Assembly (NCBI GenBank): GCA_043228905.1
Contig: JBHGNT010000015.1
Location: 17,732,001 to 17,796,000 of the forward strand
Reading direction: 5' to 3'
Source: Azolla caroliniana
Taxonomy: Eukaryota; Polypodiophyta
Length of the DNA stretch: 64,000 nucleotides
A model generated the notes under the pieces. That model was not told the DNA's origin and did not search any database. It worked only from the letters and a program-made list of their open reading frames with translations. Positions 54,892 through 64,000 of the stretch are shown here, piece by piece. Position 1 is the stretch's first letter. The number at the start of each line of letters is the position of its first letter. Made by a program: the position numbers and the translations under genes.

Positions 54892-57800
54892 CTCGCCCCC
54901 TCCAAACCCGCACATCCTCCGGTATGTGCCGAAGTTCTTGATTCTTCGTATCCGTCTTCATCCGAAGCTTCCTCCGATTCTCCCCTTATGTCGACTATGA
55001 GTTGTAATCCACTTTCTTCGCTTCCCGCATCATTGTGGTCTTCGTCCGATTGCTCCTCGTTGTCGGCCTCGACTTGGATCACATAAGGTTTGTCGTCGGT
55101 CCGCTTCTTGAAAATCTTCACCCGCTTCCCGGCTATAGGCACTCGTAGTATTGTTCCATCCAACTCGGACAGTCGGTACGTCCCGTTGTCGAAGACCTTC
55201 CGAACCTCGTACGGCCCGAACCACCTTTTCGCGAATTTCCGCATCGTTGTATGTTGATGGTCCAAGCTACTATCATAGACGATCACCCAATCTCCTTCTT
55301 CAATCCTCCTCGGTCGTAGTCGGTGCTTTGTGTGGAACCGGCTTTTGTTCCGGAACCGTGCTTCTTGTTGTCGGCGTGACGCTTCCGCTACATCTTTCGG
55401 TCTTCCCTCCAGTTGTCGTATCCGGACCGCTAGTAGTTCTTCCCGGCTCATCTCTTCCTTCCACGGTAGTATTGTCCATGTCGCGATTGCGGTTTCCGTT
55501 GGCATTACCGGTGCTTGTCCGGTCATGAGTTCTGCCGGCATGTAACCGGTCACGGAGCTATGCGTCGTCCGATCCGCCCATAGTGCATACGGAAGCATTT
55601 GTGGCCAATCCTTCACCCTTCCGTCGCATGCCTTCGCAAGTGCTTTCACGATCGGACTATGTCCTCGTTCGATCTTCCCGTTGGCCTCCGGATTGTAGGC
55701 CGTTGTCAACGTTAACCGAACTCCATGTTTGGCGAAGAATCCCCTAGCTTTGTCCGAGTCGAGTTCTCCCCGGTCCGCAATCACTTGTCCTACGCAGCCG
55801 TACCTACAAAACACTTCTTCCAAAAGAAATTGGCACACCGCGGCACACGTTTTCCTCCGAAGCGCTCGACCTTCAACTTGGTTTGTGAGATCTTCTCGAG
55901 CTAACACCAAGTATTTCTTTTGTCCAATCCCGGTCGGCATAGCTACAATGTCGACCATCCACTTGAAGTTGATTGTCGGTGAGAATGTCGGATGCAGCTC
56001 ATCTCGGTGTCGGACCCCGGAGTAGACTTGACATTTCTCGCAGCTTTCTGTGAACTCCGCGACATCTTTATACATGTTCTTCCACCAATATCTTTGCTTG
56101 ATTTTCACAAAAGTTGCCCATGTTCCTCGATGTCCAGCCCAATCGGATTCGTGGAACTCGGACATTATCCGGTTTCGTTGCTCTTTCGTCCCGACTACTC
56201 GAAGTGGTATCCCATCCGGTCTTTTCGGCGTCCTCCATATTAAACCGTTTTCCAAGAAGAACTTTTGGACTTGCCTCTTCTTCCTTCGGATCTCGGCTCT
56301 CCTTTCTTTATCATTGGTTGAATCCTCGACCTCTTGTAGCATCTTCCCGATCATCAAGGTTTCCCCCTCGTATTCTTCTTCCCGGAATTCTCGGATCACG
56401 TTCACTCGGCATATGTGTTCTGACGTGAAGTAGTCTTCGGAAACTTCTTCATTATCTGATTCGGTTATGTCGTCTTCAAACCGCGCCCTCGATAACATGT
56501 CCGCTACCGCGTTGTCCTTCCCCGAGATGTGTCGAACCTCCGGATTAAGTGACTTGACATATGCAATCCACCTTAGCATAGCCACATCCGGTATCGTACA
56601 ACACCGCATCATCCCGAGTATCGGAAGACAATCCGTCTCGATCACCACTTCAGCTCCGATCAAATAATCCCGATCCGATTTTATCGCCGACACGACTCCC
56701 CACAATTCTCTTTTGATTTGTGCATATCCGCGTTGCCTTTCGTTGAGGACCTTTGCTCCAAATCGAATCGGATACCGCGAACCATCCGAGTCGGCTTGAT
56801 TGATGACCCACCCGATACCGGTTGGACTTGTATCAACCGTTACTATGATTGGCCGCTCGTAGCTTGGCTTCTTAAGTGATTCCGCCCTCCATAGTGTCTT
56901 CTTGAGCTTCCTCATGGCTTTAGTGTGTTCCGGTTTCCACTCGAATTTCTTACCTTTCCGCAACAAGTGATAGAGCGGGTCCGCTATATGTGCATAGTGC
57001 GGAATCCATATGTGATAGAATGCACACGCACCTAGAAACCTTCGGACTTCCGACGTTGACTCACATACTTCCTTCATAGCTTGAATCGCATCGATCTTTG
57101 TTGGTGACGGTCTTCGGCCGTAGGGTCCACATAGATGTCCGACCACCAATATTTCTTCTTGCCCGAATGCCGATTTCTCCCCGGAAAGTGTTAGGTGCAC
57201 ATCTTCTAGCTTTCGCAACACTTTCTCGCAATCATGAATATGGTCGACCACGAACTTTCGGCATCCCCGATCATCCATAGTCTCATCTTTTTCTTCCACC
57301 GCGCATCCTTTCATCGGAATGTCATCTAGAAACGGCATCGTTATCTCCGGGATGCAATCTCGAAGCACCTTGTTCATCGCGTTCATCATATGTGCAACCG
57401 AGTTTGTCGCTCCTTGTGGTAGTGTGCACATTCGAACTAGTCCTATCGGTGTCCGCATGGTAGTGATGTCTCGGCTCTCCACGGCTAGTTGGAATTGGTC
57501 ATACCCCGAGTATAGGTCCCCGATGGAGTATATCGCACGTCCGGCAAAAGCTTCCGCGAATTCGTCCACTATCGGACCGACTCCCGAGTTCCGGATCGTG
57601 ACCTTGTTCACCGGTTGCAAGTCTTGGATGAATCGGAGTGACCCATTCTTCTTCGGAACCGTAAACCATCGATTTGAGTACGGAGCACTTGATGGCTCTA
57701 GAATCCCCATCGCCACCTTCTCCTTGAGCAAGTCGATGACTTTCGGAATATGCGCCCGTGGCACCGGAATCGGCTTCAGGTTCCACGGTACATGATCAAT

Positions 57801-58490
57801 CGTGAAAATCACCATCGGCTCCACTATCTTTGGATCAATGCATCCGATCTCCCTCGATGTGAACGCGAATGCTTTGCCATGTTGCTCCAACATCTCTCGA
57901 AACCGTTTTTCTTCTTCTTGTAAGAGGAACCCACCTCCACCGATCCGAAGTTTCTTCCGGGTCTCATCTGTGAAGGCATGTCCGATATCCACGGTCTTCC
58001 GAAGTGTCGGATCTCCCGAGACTTCTTTCCTCTTTTGTTCGCTATCGGCGGGTAGTGGTCCCGCGGCCGGTTTCACCTTCTTCTCCACGGTCTTGTATTT
58101 CGTACTTACCATTGCTTCTTCTTTGCGGAGCGCATCCGGCCCCATTTTCGCAACGATCTCGTACATCTCGACCGATTCCACCGGGACTACCCGGTTCCCT
58201 TGGCTTTTATCTTCCGCAAGCTCTTCAAGTCGTTGTAGTGTATTCCCATAGAACACTTCCTCGATCACTCCCACGATTTCTTCGTCTTCTTTTATTATTG
58301 ATGCCGACCGTAACTTATCCTCCACTTGTCGGTATTGTTTCTTCATTCCTCCGGTTACGGCCGTGTACGTAGATGCCCCATCCGGCCCGATTCGTACTTG
58401 TTTTGCTCCGAGAGTTTTCTTCCTGTGTGGGGTATCAGGGCTTCTCGGACTATCACTCCCCCACTCCGCAACAGTCCGCTTTAAAAATCC
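54879..58490 (-). CDS. Element D pol: reverse transcriptase, RNase H, integrase
   Basis: Open from the frameshift site (58490-58484) to the stop at 54879; the first ATG is at 58346, giving 1,155 residues from there. Domains, counted from that ATG: a linker region (1-170), reverse transcriptase with RWFTVPKKNGSLRF, YSGYDQFQLA, LPQGATNSVAHM and catalytic FLDD near 337, RNase H VTVDTSPTGIGWV near 498 and NAVADMLSRARF, integrase zinc domain HESDWAGHRG...CEKC (about 727-772), catalytic D (WMVDIVAMP, 795), D (ADRGELD, 852) and E (NGKIERGH, 889), then RWFGPYEV and VPIAGKRVKIF. The protease is not here but at the end of gag. The C-terminal 70 residues are acidic and unassigned. No chromodomain is seen. 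Confidence 0.92.
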   Translation of the reverse strand, partial: GFLKRTVAEWGSDSPRSPDTPHRKKTLGAKQVRIGPDGASTYTAVTGGMKKQYRQVEDKLRSASIIKEDEEIVGVIEEVFYGNTLQRLEELAEDKSQGNRVVPVESVEMYEIVAKMGPDALRKEEAMVSTKYKTVEKKVKPAAGPLPADSEQKRKEVSGDPTLRKTVDIGHAFTDETRKKLRIGGGGFLLQEEEKRFREMLEQHGKAFAFTSREIGCIDPKIVEPMVIFTIDHVPWNLKPIPVPRAHIPKVIDLLKEKVAMGILEPSSAPYSNRWFTVPKKNGSLRFIQDLQPVNKVTIRNSGVGPIVDEFAEAFAGRAIYSIGDLYSGYDQFQLAVESRDITTMRTPIGLVRMCTLPQGATNSVAHMMNAMNKVLRDCIPEITMPFLDDIPMKGCAVEEKDETMDDRGCRKFVVDHIHDCEKVLRKLEDVHLTLSGEKSAFGQEEILVVGHLCGPYGRRPSPTKIDAIQAMKEVCESTSEVRRFLGACAFYHIWIPHYAHIADPLYHLLRKGKKFEWKPEHTKAMRKLKKTLWRAESLKKPSYERPIIVTVDTSPTGIGWVINQADSDGSRYPIRFGAKVLNERQRGYAQIKRELWGVVSAIKSDRDYLIGAEVVIETDCLPILGMMRCCTIPDVAMLRWIAYVKSLNPEVRHISGKDNAVADMLSRARFEDDITESDNEEVSEDYFTSEHICRVNVIREFREEEYEGETLMIGKMLQEVEDSTNDKERRAEIRRKKRQVQKFFLENGLIWRTPKRPDGIPLRVVGTKEQRNRIMSEFHESDWAGHRGTWATFVKIKQRYWWKNMYKDVAEFTESCEKCQVYSGVRHRDELHPTFSPTINFKWMVDIVAMPTGIGQKKYLVLAREDLTNQVEGRALRRKTCAAVCQFLLEEVFCRYGCVGQVIADRGELDSDKARGFFAKHGVRLTLTTAYNPEANGKIERGHSPIVKALAKACDGRVKDWPQMLPYALWADRTTHSSVTGYMPAELMTGQAPVMPTETAIATWTILPWKEEMSREELLAVRIRQLEGRPKDVAEASRRQQEARFRNKSRFHTKHRLRPRRIEEGDWVIVYDSSLDHQHTTMRKFAKRWFGPYEVRKVFDNGTYRLSELDGTILRVPIAGKRVKIFKKRTDDKPYVIQVEADNEEQSDEDHNDAGSEESGLQLIVDIRGESEEASDEDGYEESRTSAHTGGCAGLEGASVVV
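54892..54906 (-). promoter_or_regulatory. Element D polypurine tract
   Basis: On the minus strand TTTGGAGGGGGCGAG directly precedes the 3' LTR start. Confidence 0.8.
58427..58490 (-). promoter_or_regulatory. Element D -1 frameshift signal with H-type pseudoknot
   Basis: The gag frame ends G_GAT_TTT_TAA (58490-58481) and pol continues in the -1 frame. GGAUUUU is the known frameshift heptamer of red clover necrotic mosaic virus, there also followed at once by a stop. Five bases on, stem 1 CGGACU (58478-58473) pairs with AGUCCG (58451-58446), and GUGGGG inside its loop (58464-58459) pairs with CCCCAC (58432-58427) beyond it, which is the H-type pseudoknot order. Element B1 keeps the heptamer (4689-4695). 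Confidence 0.78.
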
Positions 58491-60520
58491 ATTCTCACTT
58501 GGGACAAGAGTTCCCTCTTGTTCCTTTCGTGATTTGCCGGCACCGTTAGGAATTGGACGGATTTCCCTCCGTTTTGGCTCCGAATTCGCGCAAAAGCCGC
58601 ACCACTATCGAGCACCTTCGTCTCCATCCGTGAAGCCGTGATAAAGGGTTGGCCGAGGATGACAGAATGTGAAACCTCATCCTGCACAAAGAAATTTTGG
58701 TCAATTTCGACATCCCCGATCTTTACCGTCACATCCGGACAAGCCGCAAATAGGTCTTCTGTCGTTTTCGTGGCTGCCCGAATCTTCCATCCATGGTTGG
58801 TGTTTATAGGCCACTTCCCCTTTCGGTAGAACTCCTTGGACATCAAGTTGATCTCCGATCCGTGATCAATCAATGCTAGCACGGGTTCTTTGATGTTGCC
58901 GATTCGGACCGGAGTCTCCGTAGTCGCACGTGCCCAGTGTGGCCTTGTATAGTGGGAGTTCGGAATTTCGCCTTCCACTTCGGTGTCGTTCATTGAAACG
59001 GTATTTGCATTCACCCTTGGAGCATTTTCCTCCGTACTTTGTCTCTTCCTTTTCACGAGATCCACGAGAAGATCGTGAAACTCCTTCTTCGCTATTCCGA
59101 GTAGTTCCCGCAGCGAAAAATCTACCCGGCTATCCAAGATTCTTTCCTCGAACACTCTTTTCAAGTCGGTTTGTTGTTCTATGTCCGAGGCGAGCTTGAA
59201 TGCCGGAGTCGCCTTTTCTTTTCCCTTACCTCCGGAGTTCCAGCTTTCCGGTATCTTCGATGGTCCGGCCGCATCCTCCGTGCGCCGTCGTTTCTCGTCC
59301 ACATACACCTCATGTAATTGACACAGGGCGTATATGCTATTCTTGTCGACAGGGCACTCCCATCCCGTAGCTTCCCGGACGCCTTCCGCGGTGTTTCGGA
59401 TATCGTTGGAGTCGGTTTTCTCGGTGTTTCCTAGCACCTCCGGCCAGAAAGACGCCTTCGCTCCCGTTGACTCCCCGACACATATTCCCGCGGTTGTCGC
59501 ATAGTTGCTTCTTGCCGCTAACTCCTCCTCGAGCACCTTCTTCATGCCGCCTTTCCGGAAGTTCGGTCGGAGTGGCTTCCGAGAGTCCATCGAATGAATC
59601 CGGTTTCCCTCGTAGTAGATGAGATCCCGTCGTAGCGCCTCCTTATGGTCGTCGCAATCCCTCCGATCGTGTTCGGCGCTATCGCACCATATGCACCGTC
59701 GATCCGTATATTTGGAGCTTGTGGGGAGATCATCCGACTTCTTCACCATCGCGATCTTTAGATTCTCCATCTCCTTCAGCAGCTCCTCCACCGTAGACGC
59801 GTCGACTCCCTTCTCGGCCGTAATCTCCCGAGCCCTCGGTTGATGGTCTTCCAGTCCCGTTCTCGGTTTCAGAATCGGTTCCGAAACCCTCTTTTCTTCG
59901 TTGGCAAGCCATTGCCCCCTCTTCGTGTAACGCGCGACGATATCCCGCACGCTTTCCCATGTTTCGGTGAGGCCGCTTTCGGTGGTCGTGTCCTCAAGAA
60001 GCACTCCGAGATCTTTCCGGTCCCGGACGTCCACAGCTCGCAAAAACATGATGACTTTGTCCGGTGCAAGAATAGTTTGATCTCTCGCGGACAACCTCCC
60101 GAACCGACTTTCGAATGTCGAAAACACTTCGAGGACCTTCAGCCCCTTACCTGACGTTTCCACCCAATCCTCGAATCCCCTCCGCGTTGCCTTGGAGGAG
60201 TCCTCGATGGCAAACGTGGTCTTTAACGCCTCTTCGAATGCTTCCCACGTCGGATTTTGTTGTTGCAACCCGTGGATACTCCCTTGAAGCCCGTCGGTCG
60301 CCACCCGGTTAAAGGATGTCACTTGCAGTCCTTCCGAAGCCCGGCACCGGAGCATCTCCGCCTTGTAGTCCTGCAAATATCGCGACACATCCTTACCATT
60401 AAATTGCCCGTTGCATTGCACGAGCCGCTCTACTGATGCCGAAATCTCCGACATCGTGCGTTGTTCTTGAAGCATCCGTTCGAACATCGCCATCATATTG
60501 TTAGCTTGTTGAGCCTCCAT
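58481..60520 (-). CDS. Element D gag with fused C-terminal protease
   Basis: The open frame begins inside the LTR at 60607, but the first ATG downstream of the primer site is 60520 (MEAQQANNMMAMFERM), giving 679 residues. The gag core (TWEAFEEALKTTF, FESRFGRLSARDQ, DKVIMFLRAVDVRD) is followed by a zinc-knuckle-like segment RRCIWCDSAEHDRRDC, a variable linker, a helical LKRVFEERILDSR block and an aspartic protease with ALIDHGSEINLM and VILGQPFI. D-H-G replaces D-T/S-G. Gag and protease are one polypeptide; pol follows by -1 shift. Confidence 0.88.
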   Translation of the reverse strand: MEAQQANNMMAMFERMLQEQRTMSEISASVERLVQCNGQFNGKDVSRYLQDYKAEMLRCRASEGLQVTSFNRVATDGLQGSIHGLQQQNPTWEAFEEALKTTFAIEDSSKATRRGFEDWVETSGKGLKVLEVFSTFESRFGRLSARDQTILAPDKVIMFLRAVDVRDRKDLGVLLEDTTTESGLTETWESVRDIVARYTKRGQWLANEEKRVSEPILKPRTGLEDHQPRAREITAEKGVDASTVEELLKEMENLKIAMVKKSDDLPTSSKYTDRRCIWCDSAEHDRRDCDDHKEALRRDLIYYEGNRIHSMDSRKPLRPNFRKGGMKKVLEEELAARSNYATTAGICVGESTGAKASFWPEVLGNTEKTDSNDIRNTAEGVREATGWECPVDKNSIYALCQLHEVYVDEKRRRTEDAAGPSKIPESWNSGGKGKEKATPAFKLASDIEQQTDLKRVFEERILDSRVDFSLRELLGIAKKEFHDLLVDLVKRKRQSTEENAPRVNANTVSMNDTEVEGEIPNSHYTRPHWARATTETPVRIGNIKEPVLALIDHGSEINLMSKEFYRKGKWPINTNHGWKIRAATKTTEDLFAACPDVTVKIGDVEIDQNFFVQDEVSHSVILGQPFITASRMETKVLDSGAAFARIRSQNGGKSVQFLTVPANHERNKRELLSQVRMDF

Positions 60521-60536
60521 CTCCTTGCCACTCGTC

Positions 60537-60554
60537 TTCACGTCGGGTTCACCA
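60537..60554 (-). promoter_or_regulatory. Element D primer-binding site (tRNA-Trp)
   Basis: On the minus strand TGGTGAACCCGACGTGAA starts 4 bases inside the LTR. It is complementary to the 3' end of plant cytosolic tRNA-Trp (ending CACGTCGGGTTCACCA) as I remember it. Confidence 0.75.
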
Positions 60555-60558
60555 ACTG

Positions 60559-61393
60559 TGTCGTGCCTTTCGGCTCCGGATCGTTGCGTGAGTCGGGTGG
60601 GAACCACAGAGGTCTTGGACTAGGAGAAAGAAGTTCGTGAGATAGAGATTAGTTATGAATAAATAACGAAGAGAAAGATAAGAAACTCGTGAATCACACG
60701 AGTATACTATATTAATTGGTACTTAGGGTGTTAAGAGAGAAGTAGACGTATAAATCGTGAATCCCACGAATAATTTTTGTATTAATTAATACTTAATCCA
60801 AATAATCAACAACTCTTTACATATTTCTCTCCTCCTTATATAAGGGAGGAAGAGCTAAGCATGGCTTCATGCTTTTTTTTTTTTACAAAAAGTGTTCATG
60901 TCCACTAAATGTGCATGTGATGCTTTTTTATTTCCTAAGTATAGGGCTCATGCACGCTAGATGTGCATGAGTTATTTTTAGTGTCTCGTGTTTTTCTTTT
61001 TCATATATTAAAAAAATACACGATTTACCTTTTAATAAAGGTATGCATAAATAAAGGTCTTATACGTATTAAATCTATATTTAAAACACTTAAGATAAGT
61101 TAATGTAATGGTAAGGTTGGGGTTTGTCAACGTGAAGGTGCAAAGTTCGAATCACGCCCTGCGCAGTAGTGAGTATTTCCTTTCTTTTTACATTTATGTC
61201 TCTTTATCCGGCTCTTCCTTGCCGGTATGCCGTTTTCTTCCTTGCCGGTATGTCGTTTTTTTCCTCCTTGCCGGTATGCCGTTTTCCTCCTTGCCGGTAT
61301 GCCGTTTTCTTCCGGTTCTCACCGAGCACTCCATTCTCTATCCGGAGGGACAAAAATATAATTTCCACATAGTGTGCAACCTACACTACGACA
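60559..61393 (-). repeat. 5' LTR of element D (835 bp)
   Basis: As the 3' LTR but with four copies of the CTTGCCGGTATGCCGTTTTC unit in place of two (61218-61312), which accounts for the 50-bp difference. The tRNA-like block is at 61095-61164. Confidence 0.9.
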
Positions 61394-64000
61394 CCGCGCT
61401 CGCCTTCCCGCTCCGGCACCTCTGCGTACCACACCCCTCTTCTGTTGTTTGGCACTGCCCGTGTTGCACTCCTCGTCGGCCCCTTTCCGGCCAGATCGTG
61501 CATCGTTGTTCACCCGCATACTGGTGTCCATTGCATCCGAGGAACATCCCGTAGTAGCCCGCTTGGCCCTTCCCACCTTCGTGCTGCTGTAACAGGTCCT
61601 GAGCCTTCCGCTTGCCGTCGTCCCCTCGCCCCCACCAGCATGTCACCCCGGCTTGCCGTGTCAGTCTTCGTTACTTCGACGGAGCTACCAAGATTTACGA
61701 AGCGAGTGTGGAGGATCCTCCTCCGGCCTCTCTTGCCATCCTGATCCCGACCCTGTGCAGTCCACTAGGCACTTGTCACTTCGTTCTCGGCACGTCCCTT
61801 GTGCCGTCTTCCGCTTCCTTCGTTCGGCTCGCCCGCGCCGAACACCGTCCCGTAGTCACGCTTTGATCCGACCCGCGATGGCCACTCACGAGACTCTTGT
61901 TCTGTCCAAGGTGTGCCTTTCCGGCCTGACACACCTCCCCGTGTTCACCCCTATCGGCTCCTTCCGATACCTCGTGTCGTCGGGTCCTGTTCCCTGCCGC
62001 TACCGTCCTTCTCCCTCGGTCTCACGTTGCCACGTTGGCTGAACTGTCGGAGTCTCCGGATCAGTGTGAGGGTCCCATAGGGCCGGACTCCGTTTCTATG
62101 CTTGCCGTAATTCGGGTGTCTTTTGTTTGACTCCCTCCCGGACTCTCCTCGTGCCTTCCGCGTAGCCGGGTCCCGTTTCCCGCCGCCACCTTCCTTCTCC
62201 CTCGGTCTTACGTTGCCACGTTGGCCGAACAGCCGGGGTCTTCGGAACCGGTGTGGGGATCCCGTAGGACCGGACTTCCTTACGCCCATCGTCTTCGTCA
62301 CCTCGCCGCCACCGTCAGTATCTTGGTCTTACGTCGACCGCGTTGCCGACCGCCGAAGTCTCTAGAACCGGTGTGAAGGATCCTCCGTAGACGTGCCATC
62401 CTTATTGACCCTGTCCCGGGTCGTCCTTTTTCCGCATGCCGAGAGGGTGGTTTACTCCGCACCCCCTCCCGTGGTACCGACGTATCGTGTCCTCGGCCTC
62501 TTCGTAGGCCTGCTCTCTTCCTCCCTCCCGGAATGGTCATTCGGGAGTCCGCTCCGCCCGGTTCTCGTCCGGGTCCGTTCGTCTTTCTCCGGATTGCCGA
62601 GTCCCGTTCTCCTGTCGCCACCGTCTCTCGTACAGGACTTACGCCGGCACTCGGGCCTGTAGCCGGACCAGTGTAAGGAATCCCATAGGACTGGCTTTCA
62701 TTCTCTTTCCTAATCTCGACCTTTGCCTGGTCGGTCTTTCTCCCCATGTAAAAGAGGGCGGCTCGTCCCGCACCCCCTTTCGTATCGGCACTTTCATGCC
62801 GACTCCGGCCCCGAACGAACGATCCACGACCAGATCACGCTCCACCCGCATCGGAATGCTGATCCCCTCGTGCCGTGTCCGTCCTCGGCCTCCTTGCAGG
62901 CCGTTTCCCATCCGTCTTCGCTGGCATCGTGCCAGGACTCCTCGGTACCGCCATCCATCTCCTCGGTCTTACATGGGCATACGGGCCCAATTGCCGAGTT
63001 TTCCGTGGGCTTTCATCCGCTCCTTCTCCGTATCGTCTCGCCGGTGATTCTCGCCCTTTCGCCGCCGCCTTCCTCCGCTTGGGACTCACGTGGGCACTCG
63101 GGCCCGCCTGCCATCGTCTCGGGAGCAAGTGTGGGAAGACACAAAGAATCACCCATCCGTTTTATGCCCTTGTCCGTAGCCACCGACTCTTCGTGGTCCA
63201 CGCTCGTCTTCTTACCGATCGCGCAAGCCCCGTTTGGGCTTGCTTCTCCAATGCCTGGAATCTCGGGCTGACACGCCCGAAACCGCTGGTCCAGTCTCTC
63301 GGCCTCGTCCTTGGCCGTTCTATCCCCGCAAGTCGGGAGGGTGGCTCGTCCCGCACCCTCTCCCGTGGTACCGATGTACCATTCTCTTTCGGCCTCCTCA
63401 TCCTCCGATCGCCTCCGGCCCGACTCCATAATAAGCCCTTCTTCGGCTTCGATTTTCCCCTCTTCCTCGAGCTTCGCTTTGAGAGCTGCGTATGCCTCCG
63501 CAATCCTGGCCCCAACGCCGATCCTTGCCAACTCTCTTTGTCGTTCGGCCTCTTCCTGCTGTGATGGCACGCCGTCGCGTACCTTCATCTTAGCCTTCTT
63601 GGATCGCTCTTTGTCTATCCGTTGGCACACCCTTCCGACATTCGACCAGTCCTCCGTAAGCCCATTCGCTCCATCATCGTCTTCGAGCTCAATCCCGATG
63701 GCTTCCGCTCGGTCGATCGACCTGACGAACAAAAGGACTTTGTCCGCCCCCACCAAACCTTGTTCCCGCTCTGGGAGCCAAGCAAGTCATCGCTCGAACT
63801 CCCGGAACGCCCTCGTCGCACCCCGGTGGGTCTTTGCCAATGCTACCCACTGGTCGAAGTGGTGCCGTCCCCGGCTCTTCCGCTGTCCTCCGTATGCTTT
63901 CAGGAGCGCCTCTTCGAAGGCCTCCCACGAACTATGAGCCTCACGGAGCTCCTTTATTTCCGCATGCATCCGGACAACCACGACCTGACAGAAGAACTCC
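61394..64000 (-). pseudogene. Element E gag (homologue of D gag), expanded by repeats and interrupted
   Basis: From the right edge: SSWEAFEEALLKAYGG, FDQWVALAKTHRG and REFER, an in-frame TGA at about 63787-63789 where D has an arginine-type residue, then LPEREQGLVGADKVLLFVRSID and NGLTEDWSNVGRVCQRIDK, parallel to D gag. Downstream (61394-63400) the sequence is made of tandem GC-rich modules of about 120-300 bp (GGTCTTACGTTGCCACG at about 62020 and 62205; CTCGTCCCGCACCC at about 63346 and 62762) whose translation gives arginine-rich repeats such as FGQRGNVRPREKE. It continues across D at 53653-54106. No pol. Confidence 0.72.

Larger units (their letters stand above)
54107..61393 (-). mobile_element. 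Element D: full-length, apparently intact Ty3/gypsy retrotransposon, 7.3 kb
   Basis: Minus-strand element with LTRs at 54107-54891 (3') and 60559-61393 (5'), nearly identical except for three or four substitutions and an extra 50 bp of a short repeat in the 5' LTR. Primer site, gag, frameshift signal, pol and purine tract are all present without stops. The flanks share CCGC (54103-54106 and 61394-61397), a likely 4-bp target duplication in the gag of element E. It appears capable of autonomous movement. Confidence 0.9.

Overview
The window is a eukaryotic nuclear segment, most probably from a land plant with a large, transposon-rich genome. The evidence is GT-AG introns, TATA-driven promoters, two intronless plant-type MOT1 molybdate transporter genes, a retrotransposon primer site matching plant tRNA-Trp, and AT-rich intergenic DNA. 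The Tcn1-like chromovirus and the unusual Ty3/gypsy lineage (RT motif LPQGATNSVA) hint at a non-seed plant (bryophyte, lycophyte or fern). That is inference only. No search could be run; family names rest on motifs read by eye.

Layout. 1-3939: 5' half of a minus-strand Ty3/gypsy element (A) that landed in the gag of an older gypsy element (B1, 3943-14852). B1 is split again by a young 5.8-kb chromovirus (C, 6231-12011, TSD GAATG). B1 itself sits in the pol gene of a third relative (B0, 14853-25721). The 3' LTR of B0 is interrupted by a 9,328-bp DNA transposon at 15941-25268. 25722-26940: GA microsatellite, tRNA-like repeats and an LTR fragment. 27503-31374: a decayed second copy of the same DNA transposon, inside a repeat-rich LTR (X) ending at 32170. 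32171-40471: three degraded Ty1/copia fragments and a D-related LTR. 40472-46300: diverged long tandem repeats and a small MITE. 46562-51513: two MOT1 genes, tail to tail. 52873-64000: a gag-only gypsy relative (E) split by an intact gypsy element (D, 54107-61393).

The most interesting system is the 15941-25268 transposon. It has near-identical inverted termini, a 4-bp target duplication (AAAT), and an empty site preserved in the sister LTR at 14430-14433. It carries two divergent genes. One is a 926-residue single-exon protein with a probable D-D-D RNase H-like transposase core. The other is a multi-exon gene joining a ParB-like domain to a beta-class DNA amino-methyltransferase (motif IV DIPYG before motif I DLFSGTG). 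Intron 1 of the methyltransferase gene holds an array of about 13 palindromes whose GATAC/GTATC half-sites recur about 90-100 bp from each end of both transposon copies. I infer one DNA-binding protein (transposase or ParB domain) acting on termini and array, and an element that modifies DNA. An in-frame TAA separates the ParB and methyltransferase halves in this copy.

The retroelements also show decodable expression signals. C has a GTTAAAC heptamer, 6-nt spacer and 11-bp hairpin for -1 frameshifting, and a primer site complementary to its own predicted mRNA 5' end (self-priming). D has a GGATTTT heptamer followed by an H-type pseudoknot and a tRNA-Trp primer site.
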